Shown here: positions 1-11,538 of the stretch, in pieces
Layout: each line of letters begins with the position of its first letter
How positions within the stretch are numbered: the stretch's first letter is position 1
Source: Climacium dendroides
Taxonomy: Eukaryota; Streptophyta; Bryopsida; Hypnales; Climaciaceae
Reading direction: 5' to 3'
Length of the DNA stretch: 64,000 nt
NCBI GenBank assembly: GCA_950106755.1
Contig: OX467082.1
Span: 22,134,001-22,198,000, forward strand
Notes under the pieces: model-generated
Database searches by the model: none
Told to the model about the DNA's origin: nothing
What the model saw: only the letters and a program-made list of their open reading frames with translations
Position numbers and translations under genes: made by a program

Positions 1-1627
1 ATGCATTTTGCAGATCCCCCCCTGGTTGCATGCGCTTCACCAAATCTACTCCACTACTAGGTCCTTTAGTGAGCATCTTGAAAATGTATACTTTCTCCTT
101 TCCTTGTCCAAGGAAAACGCTATCATGAATAAACTTAAACTTTGAGTCTCTCTTCATGGTCATAATGTTGTCTATGACTTCTCCTCTATTATTTGAGCGA
201 AATGAAGAAATCACATTACGAATGTTTGGACTGCTCAAGTATTGGAAACGATCCATCACTTCCTCCAATTCCTCACCTTCCAACATCTTCTTCTTTCCAT
301 TTCCGCTGTGGAATAGATAATTTGTAAGGAAGTCTTTGCTTGCTGATAGAGCAATGGCGGAATTTGAGTCCGTCGGTGTTTTAGACACCTGCTCTGCAAT
401 CAACTCACAAATCTTCTCTGCAAAATCTCTGTACATGCCCTTGGCAACAGGGTGAGCATGATGTCTGAAATGAATAGCGGCCCTAGTCATTTTCACATTC
501 TCACTATAGCAGTAGTACATCCTAGCATTACAAGTGCTAAGACACACAAGTGTTTTTCTACAGAGTTTGCAAACTAGAGTACAGTCTTTGGGAGGAGTCT
601 CCCCTACTGTGAAAGCAAAAGTTGTTGCACCAGTCCACTTAGTTTCGTTGCGTTTTGAAGCCCTCTTTAGATAGTCACACTCTAGATTCACACAAACAAG
701 ATGTCCAGCACAGTATGACTTATGGAACTTCAACTTGTCGGAATTGTGGATGTTAGTTGTCACCAACTTGCACCATGGGTGTCCATCATATCTCTTATCC
801 ATTCCTTCTAAGTTCTTGGTTGCTGATGAAGAAGCAGATGAACGACATGGAGGCAACTCAAATATGACATTTCCATTGAAAACGGGTGGAAGAAACTACA
901 CACGATGGTGCTTCATGCTATTCAAATATGTCATTGACAACTTGTTCCTTGAGCAATGCATTCTGCCTAATCTTCTCAGATACTCCATTATGCTTTCTCG
1001 ATTGACTACGTCTGGATACAACGGAGGACGAGACAAGTCAGTCTGATCTAGACTGCATGACAAGGTCTTTGACACTGACTTCACCATAGCACTTTCGTCC
1101 ACTGTATCTTTCATAGTACATACCTTTTTTTGAAACGCTAAGTCGGGAGATTCTGCTTCTAATTCACTAGACAACTCTATGATGGTTTCTAACTTCTCAA
1201 TTTTCACTGATCGAAGAATTGTATTTTCAAGAAGCATTGGAGATACTTCACAAGGAAGACTAGGTGAATCCATATGAACGACGTATGGCATATCTACGCT
1301 GGAGTTATCAGAGTGACAACTTCGAATCTCAGTTGATGGAACTACCATAGACAACGGTAGTCCATAAGCTCTATAGTTTCCAATAGAGAGGTATCAACAA
1401 TGACCTTCTTTTACAGACTTCACAACTGGAATTGATTGTTGCACTTCTCCTGAATTTGACATTCTTTCTTCTTCAACATAGATGGAGGATTCCACGAATC
1501 TGAAGCGGACATATAATAGATGGCTCAATACTCTAGCATATCCACCTTCCTCTATTGGAAACTCTAAGGGAATGTCATGACCATCTACACGAATGCAAGC
1601 CATGATACAATCTTTGCTTAAACACAA
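1..1627 (-). pseudogene. Zinc-binding transposon-like protein, two in-frame stops, truncated by window edge
   Basis: One minus-strand frame runs from an ATG near 1605 to base 1 (about 535 codons) and is broken only by a TGA at 1394-1396 and a TAG at 896-898. All three pieces share the same frame, so this looks like one former protein. The third piece (below 896) is rich in Cys and His: a YCAGHLVC..C cluster, then CKLC, more Cys, and an HFRHHAHP stretch. This is the spacing of a zinc-binding fold such as the WRKY-GCM1 or FLYWCH fingers at the N-terminus of many transposases. The later part is charged and helical (GKKKMLEGEELEEVMDRF) and may lead into a catalytic region outside the window. Both stops could come from one C-to-T change (CGA to TGA, CAG to TAG). 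I do not recognise the exact family; transposase relationship is inference. Confidence 0.45.
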
Positions 1628-1865
1628 TTGTCAGAATCAAAGAGAGTACTCCTTAGTGTTCTAACTATGAACACTCACTATCTTATAGTGCATTTGCATG
1701 CATACTGATTTTACCATAGACTTACTGAAAATATAGTAGGATAGTACGAAATAGTTAAACTTCAAATGTACAGGACACTAAAAATTCCCTTGAAACTTCT
1801 CATACATCCTAATAGCAGTGCCCCGCAGTAAAACATTTATTGATGTTGGCGGTTATGCCTGCCAC

Positions 1866-2240
1866 ACTCACACTATGTATAGAAATACTTGCGCACCAAT
1901 TACATAAAATAGAATAATTAGCAACTAAGCCTACTAGACTTAGGCTTTCTGCAATAGAAATATTTGTGCACCACTTATATGAAATAGAAAAACATTGCAC
2001 AATCACACTATGTATAGAAGTACTTGCGCACCAATTACATAAAATAGAATTATTACCAACTAAGCTAGTAGACTTAGGCTTCCTACAATAGATATATTTG
2101 TGCACCAACTATATGAAATAAAAGAATTGAGTTCCATTGAATTATTACCAACTAAGCCTAGTAGACTTAGGCTTCCTACAATAGATATATTTGTGCACCA
2201 ACTATATGAAATAAAAGAACATGAGTTCCATTGAGGTATA
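1866..2240. repeat. Imperfect tandem repeat
   Basis: A block starting CACTATGTATAGAA recurs at 1871 and 2006, a 135-base period. A second block (ACTAAGCC..AGACTTAGGCTT, then TTTGTGCACCA) occurs at about 1924, 2058 and 2151. The last two copies are nearly identical, with a period of about 93 bases. Small frames inside it are by-products of the repeat. Confidence 0.75.
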
Positions 2241-3640
2241 GAGCACGTAAATTTTCCAGAGTTCTCATTCTTATTTTTACCTCACTCATGACACGTCTTC
2301 AAAATTCACACTTCACAGTGGGTTCAAGGTCTAATCCAAATTTGTACATGTGCTTTGTAAGACTATAGTTGTTCCATGTGTGGACTACAATCAATAATTG
2401 TAGGCACAAATTCCATATGTTCAAGGGAAATGATTCTCACACAACTTTTGTGTGAAAGAGAAAACCCCAGTGTCAATTGCGACTCTCTGAATTCGAGATC
2501 AAATATGTTGAAGCGAGCTTTCAATTTTGTTTGTGTAGAGAAAAGTATGTACTATTTTAGTTGACTCAAACCTCACTATTTTCTTTATAAAATTTCGGAG
2601 ATAGAAAGTAGAAACAAATTTTGCAAATGATTAGCTGCACTTCTTGAAGAATTAACTACAGAAACAAACAGAGTAGCCGACAGGATTTTTGTGGAGGATA
2701 TGAAGATTCTATGAATGCCATTTCATAATAAGAAAATGGTTAACCTCTAAACGCCGCCAACGCCATTCTCTGGCATTTGGATGACAGTACGGTGAGCTGT
2801 ATAGTGACCAGAAGCATTTTTTCATCCATATTTTTCTTCTTGATCTTTAATGTTGGGTTATGAAGAGCATGCAATTGATTTTGTAGTCTTGTTAGTCTTT
2901 GTCTTCGTTTACATGAGAAGTTAGTAAAAGAAATGGATCACAAAATATGTTATTTTAGTGCATTTTGGAAAGTTCTTCCTCATTGTTTTAAATCTGAAAT
3001 TTCTCCACAAAAATTATATTTCTTGAGTTTGAGCCCAACTAACATAATGAAGGTCATGTACACTACTTTATACTCCAATTTGATTTTTTGAAAAATTCCT
3101 AATATTGAATATTTTATTGCAATTTGAATTGTGGATGTTATTTCAATTTCTATAAAATTCTATTTTTAGAGTGACATAGAAATTGGGTTCACACCATGAT
3201 GTTTGTCACTATAGTATACACACATGGTGAAATTTTCAGATTTTCTGAACTAATTTTCTACTTCATGTGATTTTTCTTCACTTTGTTCTTCAAAAATTCT
3301 CAAAAAAATCTAGAATTTCTGTGAAGTAGAGAAGATATATAATGTCATCTCTGGAAAAAAAATATATAATTTTTCATGCACATGTACTTGCGAAATGGAA
3401 GCAAATTAAGTGACATAAAATAGGATTTGAATCAGTGGTCATGGGTCCGCAAATGCAAGATCCATATATTGTATGATGGAGTTGCTTTTGCAGTTACTAC
3501 TTCTCTATCATACTAGAGATTCCTTGAAGGGCAGCCGAGCTCATTTGCAGGCGGGAAAACCTTTTCCTTAATATTTGCAATTTCAAATTTTAATATTGGG
3601 TATACCCTGTAGACAAAGGCGTTAAAAAAAAAGGTGTCAT
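2241..3640. other. AT-rich intergenic DNA, no gene seen
   Basis: No reading frame with recognisable protein character on either strand and no RNA gene. The longest plus-strand frame (2376-2564) has no supporting features. Confidence 0.6.
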
Positions 3641-5690
3641 CTGATGCTATCCACCTGCTAAATTCGTAGTCCACGGAAATTCCTCTATGCCATTCCGCCG
3701 CTTGTACTCCATGTGAGTCTATGACAACATCCTAAACTGGGATTCTGGTGGACATACGAAAATGCAGGAGCAGATTTGAACGGAATTTTTGAAATTTCAA
3801 ATGCGTTTACGAAGGTCCATTTCCGGAAGGTACCCGAAGTCCTTCGTTGGCCTACCATCCTGTCGCTCAAGATATAAGTTTGGTGTCGTCAGAGCATAGT
3901 CCATTGTTCTGTGCCTTCCTTTGTCGATGTGGCCTGCATTGAAGCTGAGGAATACAGCTGCACGTCATTTGTATCGACCTTGGTAAGTTCAAAGGTTGGG
4001 GAGTTGTGTATGCTGAGGGCGCAACAGAGAGTTGAATTGCCCAACTCATTTTTTGTCATTTCTTTTAACTTCTGACCGCACGATTATCATTAAGGGGTTA
4101 AAGATGTGATGAAGCTCCTTGAAGTAGCATGCACATCTGATTGTGTAGGATAGGGTAACCTTCGGTGGTTTGTAGTCTGCGGTAAGTCCTAGCGTGGGCA
4201 GAGATATTCATGAAGTTTTTGTTCAGTTGAAATTATCGTTTCATTGTCTTGGCATTGACAGAAGCAGAGAAGAACAGCCTCGATTCCATCTTCCAGACAT
4301 GTGGAATACCAGAAGACGCCAGCGACTAGAAGTGGAAGACATCGAGGCACCAAATTTAAACAGGTTAGTGACTTCAATCCCAAATTTAAAATCAGGTCCT
4401 GATCCAATCACGCTTCCTCATTCTTGCAACTGTGCTAAAAGGTCAACGGATGCGGCGATTGTAAACAAGGGTACTAGCGGCATCAGTCTTTTTGATCACG
4501 TGGATCGACTGGGCCTGTGATCGACACGGACTGTGGTTCAATCTTCAATGGACTCCAGTCGAACCCGACAGGTCTATTTTTCCAATGATCAGTTCCAGAC
4601 TTCCAGGAACAGCGATATTCCGGTGCTAGATCAGTATACCCAAGTTTAGGAATGCGGTCTTATGTCTGATCTTCTTGAAGGCAGCGCTTGCACGGCAGAA
4701 GAAGAATTTTGCAGGAAATCAGTAAACTAGACGAGTTTAGAAAGTTCAATATTTAAACGCCCTTATGGCGAGAATATCGCTTCTAGAACTTTCTCAAACA
4801 GCAGCTGCATTGCTAGATGAACTAGGATTCTGAAAACTCCAGAAGTAAGCGTGTTCGGTATTCCATCGTAAACAGATAGGTGACTTCCTTGAGCGATTTG
4901 GCTTCCTAGGCATCTTTTGAGAGGGCCAAATTCATACTGCAAGTTCCCTGTAATATGGCAGTTGGGAGGAGTTTCTAGATTTCAATCAGAAGTAGCTTGT
5001 GGGATGTCAGTGGGTCTGAGTGAAGTAATTTAGAATTCTATAAGTTGTCGTATGAAGACACTTCCGCGTACAGGTGTCACGGGGATCAGAGATTCTTCCG
5101 GTGTTGGATTAGTCGGAAAGAAAAGCACGCTGAGGTTCGGAGCTTGACATGCATTCAAATTGTTTCCGAATGTACTGGACTTTGTTTCAGGCTACCTGCA
5201 ACCTCACCAATTTTTTACGGTGGTCTGCCAATTACTTCATTCCCCAAGTCTCCTGGATTAGTGAACCCCACTGCAAGCCTCTAGAAATTTGGCAATGACG
5301 AACCCATTCAATTGTGAGGAAACCGGAGTTTGAATCAGGAGCATGACTAAAAACTGGGGTACCGCAAGGTACCTCAGGGAACCTTGTTGGATCCGACGGT
5401 GTTCCTCGGGGTACCTTGCGGTACCCCACTTTTCAGTCCTGCTAGACTGTAGACAGTAGGAAGTCATACTTGTGCATGATACAATCGATCTTTGCAGACG
5501 CTCAGGTAGGTGAAGAACCAATTCGGGATTCCGATAATGGCATGCTGAAGTTACTGCGCACAAGTCCGTGTGGATTCAAAGAGGCAAGAGTAAATACAAA
5601 ATGTGAACTCTTCATGTACTTGGTTAGGCTTGTACGGAAGGAACTTCAAGCCATTACCAAAGAGGACGTGTGAAGTCGGCATAAGGAAGT
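3641..5690. other. GC-richer stretch without a convincing coding region
   Basis: This stretch is clearly less AT-rich than its flanks, much like the leader region of the real gene at 34-35.2 kb, and contains donor-like GTAAG sites. No frame gives a recognisable protein. The largest (4194-4520 plus, 108 codons) shows no domain, and its neighbours switch frame and strand. It could be a non-coding transcript, a gene relic, or an upstream leader of the gene beginning near 6.57 kb. I cannot choose between these. Confidence 0.3.
5339..5443. repeat. Foldback (MITE-like) element, copy 1
   Basis: Almost the whole segment is an inverted repeat: GGGGTACCGCAAGGTACC on the left pairs with GGTACCTTGCGGTACCCC on the right. 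Inside, GGAACC pairs towards GGTTCC around a centre at GGATCC. The outer arms (ACTAAAAACT / AGTTTTCAGT-like) resemble those of the copies at 5.70 and 6.14 kb. Confidence 0.75.
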
Positions 5691-5694
5691 AGTA

Positions 5695-5797
5695 GAAAGA
5701 CAAGAAACAGGGGTAGCATGAGCTACCCCAATGAACCTTGTCGGGTCCGACAGGGTTCCCTAGGGTAGCTCACACTACCCCTATTTCTCGTCTTGCT
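5695..5797. repeat. Foldback (MITE-like) element, copy 2
   Basis: Inverted repeat of about 100 bases centred on TGTCGGGTCCGACA. The inner stem is GAACC/GGTTC, the next GGGGTAGCATGAGCTACCCC against GGGTAGCTCACACTACCCC, and the outer arms are AGACAAGAAACAGGGG against CCCCTATTTCTCGTCTT. The stem sequence differs from copy 1 but the layout is the same. Confidence 0.8.
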
Positions 5798-6142
5798 GTC
5801 AAAAGTCTCATGGTTAGTCTAAGACTGTTTGCAACCGGCCAAAATACTTAGTAGACTTCGACTTCCACAGTTGTTCTTCATTTTTTCAAAATGTCTGGTA
5901 TTTTGGTCATAATTACAGAATTTATGAATATTTGGTATTCCAAGTTCAGGTATTTTTAAAATGGAAGGAATAATTCTAACAAATGTCTGAAGAATGATCA
6001 ATGTAACAAAATTGTAACTAAAATAATAAAATTTCAAAAATGAAAGATTTTCGCCATTTCTGCTTATTCTAATTGTGTCCATGAGGATTTCAATTCTAAG
6101 TTGTAAGGGTGGTCAATGCAAATAGACAATCACATTTGGTCA

Positions 6143-6243
6143 ACAAGACCAATAATGGGGGTACAGTAGTGTACAGTGGGTAAGGCTATCGGATCTGACG
6201 CCATTTGTGGAGGTATCTTGTTGTACCCCTATTTTTGGTCTTG
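6143..6243. repeat. Foldback (MITE-like) element, copy 3, degenerate
   Basis: Outer arms ACAAGACCAATAATGGGGGT and ACCCCTATTTTTGGTCTTGC pair well. The interior (centre ATCGGATCTGACG) is decayed and pairs only partly. Length and arm sequence match copies 1 and 2. Confidence 0.65.
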
Positions 6244-6569
6244 CAAATAATGAAATGGTTTAGGGAATGATGGAATTTCCATTTTCATCTGTAGAGCAGC
6301 TTATGTTGTCAGAAAAATTTCAAATCTAAATAGTTCATTTAGGAATTGTCAATTTCATATTAATTTATTGTATATGGAAAGTTCTAGGAAGCAATTTTGC
6401 AATTTAATTTTACTAAATAAAGTCAATAAATTTTGGAATAACACATTCTTTTCTTAATACTGATTCTTTCTTCCTACTTGTTATTCATTTATTCTTCCTA
6501 TTTATTATAGAATATTTTAATTCATTTTCACTGACATTGACCTACCTCATTATTATAATGCTTCTGCAG

Positions 6570-7031
6570 ATGCATACAGATGAGAATCTCAACGAACAGG
6601 CACCTTTACCGTTGGCAACCAATGTGACAACCCGCATTGTAGATGATGCGGGCACTTCAGGCTTTAGGACTTCTACAAACAAGAACACCAACATCGGCAG
6701 CCAGTCATTACCTCATGAAAACAATGACTTGGTAAGCCTTGGAGACATTTTTGATGCTTGTGATCGAGCAACTGATGAATTAGAAGAGCCTCATTGCAGT
6801 AGGTTTAGTGACCCCAACAAAAGGAAACAAAAACAACCAGTGTTCTCTCCTGAGAGTTCTGAGACTGAATACAGTAGTTCTAATTGTCAAACATCAATCT
6901 CCATTTCTAGTCCACTTACTCCACTAGTAGAGGATACTAGAGATTCTGCTTGCAGTTCTAGTTTGGGCAGGCACGAAATTGTCCTCATCCACTTCAGTTC
7001 TGACTTGGATGCTAGTGTAGAAGTTGATTGA
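6570..7031 (+). CDS. Serine-rich, low-complexity reading frame; possible first exon of the gene downstream
   Basis: A 154-codon frame follows a CTGCAG|ATG that resembles a splice acceptor. It is acidic and rich in Ser and Thr (stretches such as SSNCQTSISISSPLTP), contains a basic NKRKQKQ patch that could be a nuclear-localisation signal, and ends at TGA 7029-7031. It has no recognised domain. It lies on the same strand just ahead of the ParB/methyltransferase-like gene and may be its N-terminal exon, but I found no clear splice that joins them. It may equally be a separate small frame. Confidence 0.35.
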   Translation: MHTDENLNEQAPLPLATNVTTRIVDDAGTSGFRTSTNKNTNIGSQSLPHENNDLVSLGDIFDACDRATDELEEPHCSRFSDPNKRKQKQPVFSPESSETEYSSSNCQTSISISSPLTPLVEDTRDSACSSSLGRHEIVLIHFSSDLDASVEVD

Positions 7032-7253
7032 AATTGGAAGGAATAGATAACATTCTGGTGCTTAGTATGAATGACTAATGTATTACTTAGTCATTGGTGA
7101 TATTCTATGTTTTTTCATTATGTATTACTCATACAATCCTTTGTATTGAGTTTTTTTTTTAAATATTGGTAAAGATTTGGTTTGCACTTGCAACTTCATA
7201 AGGACTTCATTGTATTTGCTGATTGACTTCAGAAATGTACATGATCTGGCAGA

Positions 7254-10200
7254 TGGAGGAGTCACCAATTAATCTGTCACAGCCAGAGGAAGTTCATTCA
7301 ACTTCACCTACTAGTGAAAGAGGTCAGCCAGAAATTGGCACTCAAGAAGAAGGAGATGTTGAAGTGAATGATGTTGAAGAGGAGGAGGAGGAGAAGGAGT
7401 TGCTCGAAGATGAACTTCGATGACTGCAGAAGGTAGACTCCATGGCTACCATTGAGAGTTTGAGGATGAGGCCTCAAAAGTACTCACGAATGCACATACC
7501 TTTGTGTAGATTGGTACCCATGCTAATGGTCAGACCCACCCTCTCTTATGCTCTTGTAAAACTTGAACAAGAGTTTGTTCACGGATATAGGGATGGAGCC
7601 GCAGTTTTTTATGTGTCCACAACAAATGAGGCGGGGGAGTCTTCGGAATTCTCAAGAGATGAAATAGATGCCTGGGGTCCTTTGTGGAAATCAGAAAATG
7701 ACATCTTCAATGATTACTTAGATTCTGTGCCAGAGTTGAGTCACTTGAAGAATTACAGGTTTTTTTGTCTGTGACGGAAATCACCATCGCCTGGTATGGA
7801 TGAATCATATCTCGAGGCTGCATATAGCAGATCGGGCTTGGCACATTTCAGTGGACAGCATCATATTGGACACAAGAGGGAGAATAGAGCTCGTCATGCA
7901 GATTATGCATGACATCAACAAGTAAGTAGGAATATATCATATGATGTTCCTTTATTGTTTATTATATATGGCTTTTAATATTTTGAGGTTTAATTTGTTT
8001 AATGTGTATTATATATACTTATTGAAGAATATAAATTGTAGGTCGACGGAGGATTCCCATGTGAAGACCAATTTGGTTCACACTCTTTATCGTGTTCAGA
8101 AGTATGGGCTTCTTCCCATGGAGAAGTTCAATGAAATGTTGAGACCATCTGAGAGGAAACGTTGTGGTATTCAATTAGTGAGAAAAACATGGTACTCAAT
8201 GCCAATAGAGGTCTTCACAACATTTGTTTTCCGGGTGAGAGTCAAAGTGCTATAAGAATTTTACATATCTTTTATTTTATGTCATTATTAGATAGGAGAG
8301 GTTGAAGAATGTTCAATTTTTGTGTAATTGAAATTGTATTCATGTTATTCTATAGCAAGAGATAGCACAAGGAGCAGATGCCGCAGTACGAAAGTACAAT
8401 GAAGTGACAGCACCTGAGGATAAAAGTGATCAAGGGGTGGCTAATGCCATGAGGGTTGGAGCTAAGGAGAAGGCGGCGAAGTTGAACGTGAAAATGGGAA
8501 AATTGCTTGCGGTGGCAAATCCTACTCACGGTCCAAGATTTTTGGAAGAGGTGATGAAGAATTTTGATGTAAGAATGAGTTGTCGAATTTTTTGTTATTA
8601 TGGTTTATTTAATGTTGATAAAATTCTATTTGACTTTGAAGGTTGAAAAGCATTGGACTACGAATGAGGTTCCTAAAATGACTTTGGAAAAGTTCCAAAT
8701 GATAGCTACTTGTAATACCTCTCCAGCACAGAAGACAAAGTTGTTGAAGTGGTGGAACTCATCCCTGCCTTCACGGGATGCTAGACGTTTCCCTCCAAAG
8801 CCAATTTCCGAAGATAAATTGGGGCCCTTCCTCAATAAATGGGTTTGGTGGGCTGGGGTAAGTGTTTTCATGTTTGAAATGTCAAAATCTTGAAGTGCTA
8901 CATTGTAAAGTTTTGTTTTTTCATTTATACCAAACAACAATGAAAATGTATTGACAAGAATATGATGCAGATTGAAGATACTGTGGTAGAGTACTTCGAC
9001 AATGTAGTCAATAAAGATGGCCTCAAAATCAATATGGCAGCCCCGCTTCAACCGGAGTATCTTCCAGAGTATATAGAGGGATGGAGAAGGAAGATTTGGG
9101 ATCAAGGATTTGGCCCGGCTTTGAAGGGATCGAACCCTTTCAAGAAGTCAGATACCTTCTCGAATTTTGATGGATCAAATGACGCTGTTCGTAGAGTTGT
9201 TTTCCGGTACGTTTAGTCATGTTCCATTCATTTCTCTGAAGGATTTGCATATATAGTTACTTGTTCAGTGAATGTGTGTTATTTGTAACAAGGAATTCGG
9301 CTATGTGATTGTTACTAATTTTTTAAATGTTGTTATTGTAAGTATTTCAAGTACGAGCTTTTAGGGAAGAACGCCATCCCTAGGGAGGATCTTCCTCCAT
9401 TTCTAACCACATGGTTGGACTAGAGTTCTGAAGAGTGCATGTACACGTCAAGCCAACTGAAGACATTCACGACGGTTCATCTTAGTGGTGGTGCGTGGTA
9501 TCTAGACTGTCCGTTGACATTCACTCATCCATCAGAAGTAGAACTTCAAAAATCACTAGATGGTCTCGGCGTCATTGATGTGGATGTTTCCGAATTCAAC
9601 AACTACACTAATCAACAAAAGAAGAAAGCAATTGCAAGGAGAATGGTTGCTGATAAGAAGAAAGAGAACAAAGAGCAAGAGATTCGTGAGAACAAGGAGA
9701 AAAAAGAAGCGGAGCGTCTTCTTAAGTTGGCAGATAAGGAAAAAGAGAAAGAAGAGGGTAAGGGAAAAGGCAAAGGCAAGAAGAAGGAAGAAGGCAAAAA
9801 ACAAGTACCGGCCTCTTCAATGGTTGATCAGAACTCACACATGCAAAGTAGATCCCAAAGTGGATTGAAGAGGAAGGCGATACTTCCAGATTTCACAGAG
9901 GACATCGTCACACAAGGTACTCAAGTCATAGTTCTTGGTGATGATGCAGACGTCACTTCAGAGGAATTGATCTTAAACGTCTCTATTGTCGACGTGATGG
10001 AGGACATGGAGTCCGAGGTGCCTACATGCTATATTGAAGTGATGACCTTTTTGAAGATGTAACCACGATGTTCTGCCTAAAACTAAAATTTTTTTTTTTG
10101 GGCCTGTGAGACAAAGTTGTATGAATAATTAATTGTTTGCATAAATTCGTTTTTGCAGTTGGCACTAGAGAAGCCCCGTATGTATGCAGGTAAAATGAGC

Positions 10201-11538
10201 CGAGCACCTTTAGTGAACTTCATCTTCTTTGACTGCCAAGAGAATTTACCTATGTCGGATGTATGTACTCTAGAGGAAGCAATACCTTCATGGAATTCAG
10301 ATTCAAAGTACGAGGCCATTCAATCGGCCTTCTTTTTTGCAGATATGTACTTACAAGACCATGACTGCATGATAGTATTTCAGTCATGGTGTGTCGATTC
10401 AAAGGGCATTATTGCAGGATTGTGCGAGTCTTATCCTTCACTGGTGATGAAGAAGGAATGGTTGGGCATCAATCGTATGCATTTAACTTCAGCTGTGGAT
10501 GACTCGGAAACGATTAGTGTTTTCAAATATTTTCATGATATTAATGGAAATTGACATTCACAAATGGTTTTATTCTTTTCTAATATATAATTTTTTATGA
10601 CTGTAGACTTTGAAGTTTGGAATAACTCTTTTGGTGAAGGACCTTGGTGATAAAGAGAAGTCGAAGTTCTCTTTGAAGCGGTCACAAGCAATGCAGAAGG
10701 CGAAAGTAGACCTACACAAGGATGATACATTAATTAACTATACAACTGAAGAGAGCATGTTGGTCAATCCACAAACCAAAATTCCATGGCGAGGGCCTCG
10801 CGAAAAAGATGCTAGGTTCTTCCAATTCCTTATAGAAGGGACAACTGAAGAAGGCGACTTGGTTTTGGACTGCACAGCATCCACTGGTTAGTTTTCATTT
10901 TAATAATTGTATTTTCATATATGTATTGACATAGTGATTCATTGATATGAATTGCATTTTGTAAATTGTAGGTGCATCAATTACAGCATGTCGTGGCACA
11001 TGATGACACATAGTGGCTTTAGAAGAGGACAAGAGTGTTTTTCATGGCGTCCTTCAACCCATGAAAAGAAACACTCAAGAAGATGTGATAATATCTGAAA
11101 CGCAAATGCAAACGTTGGTTGCATCTTCACAAGATCCAGACGCTATGACTATGGTTCCTCGAAAATTTCCTCGCCGAACTAAACCCAGTAAGTAAGTTTT
11201 TCATATTTTTGAAGTGTTATTTGACATCTTACTTCTTCTATTTCGTGACTCTAATATTGTATCTATTTTTTTGTAGGCGTCAGAAATTGATGTCCGTAGA
11301 TGCATTGAGGAAGAGACGCAAAATGGTACTAAGTCCAGAAAAGTCTTTTGATCTCCCGATTTATGCTGAGCAATTAGCATCAACATTTGCAAACTTTGGT
11401 AGCTTAGAACCAAAACGTAGAAAAGATACATATGCTCTTAATGTTTTGCAATTCATAGATGCATCGGCATCAGAGGCGAAAGAGACTTCAGAGTCTGAGA
11501 GTAGCTTGGCATCTGCAACTGAGTTCACTACAATTTAG
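7254..11538 (+). pseudogene. Broken ParB/Srx-like and N4/N6 DNA methyltransferase-like fusion gene
   Basis: Conserved-looking exons lie at about 7254-7922, 8042-8234, 8356-8568, 8642-8857, 8971-9206, 9343-10018, 10159-10530, 10607-10886, 10972-11191 and 11277-11538, mostly with GT-AG borders. The first exon block has an IPLCRLVPMLMVRPTL segment and then FFVCDGNHHRLVWMNHI, the DGNHR-type signature of ParB/Srx-fold domains. A Lys/Glu-rich coiled segment lies at 9610-9800. The C-terminal exons resemble the end of N4/N6 DNA methylases: PWRGPREKDARFFQFLIEG, then GDLVLDCTASTG where the SAM-binding motif I (usually LDPFxGSGTT) belongs, then HIVALEED. The segment expected to hold the catalytic (D/N/S)PP(Y/W/F) motif reads NFIFFDCQEN. 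Lesions: TGA 7421-7423, a seven-T run near 7760-7766 that shifts frame, TAG 9421-9423, and TGATGA 11001-11006. Domain calls rest on motifs read by eye. Confidence 0.55.

Noticed and set aside
4194..4520. 108-codon plus-strand frame in the GC-richer 4 kb region
   Set aside because: No recognisable domain, and an overlapping minus frame is equally open; kept only as an unexplained stretch.
3421..5340. TTTGAATC-type motifs as possible tRNA T-arms
   Set aside because: No matching acceptor, D or anticodon arms could be folded around them.
9556..9804. Minus-strand Leu/Phe-rich frames that look like membrane segments
   Set aside because: They are the reverse of the Lys/Glu-rich coiled segment of the plus-strand gene; AAG/GAA codons read backwards give Phe/Leu.
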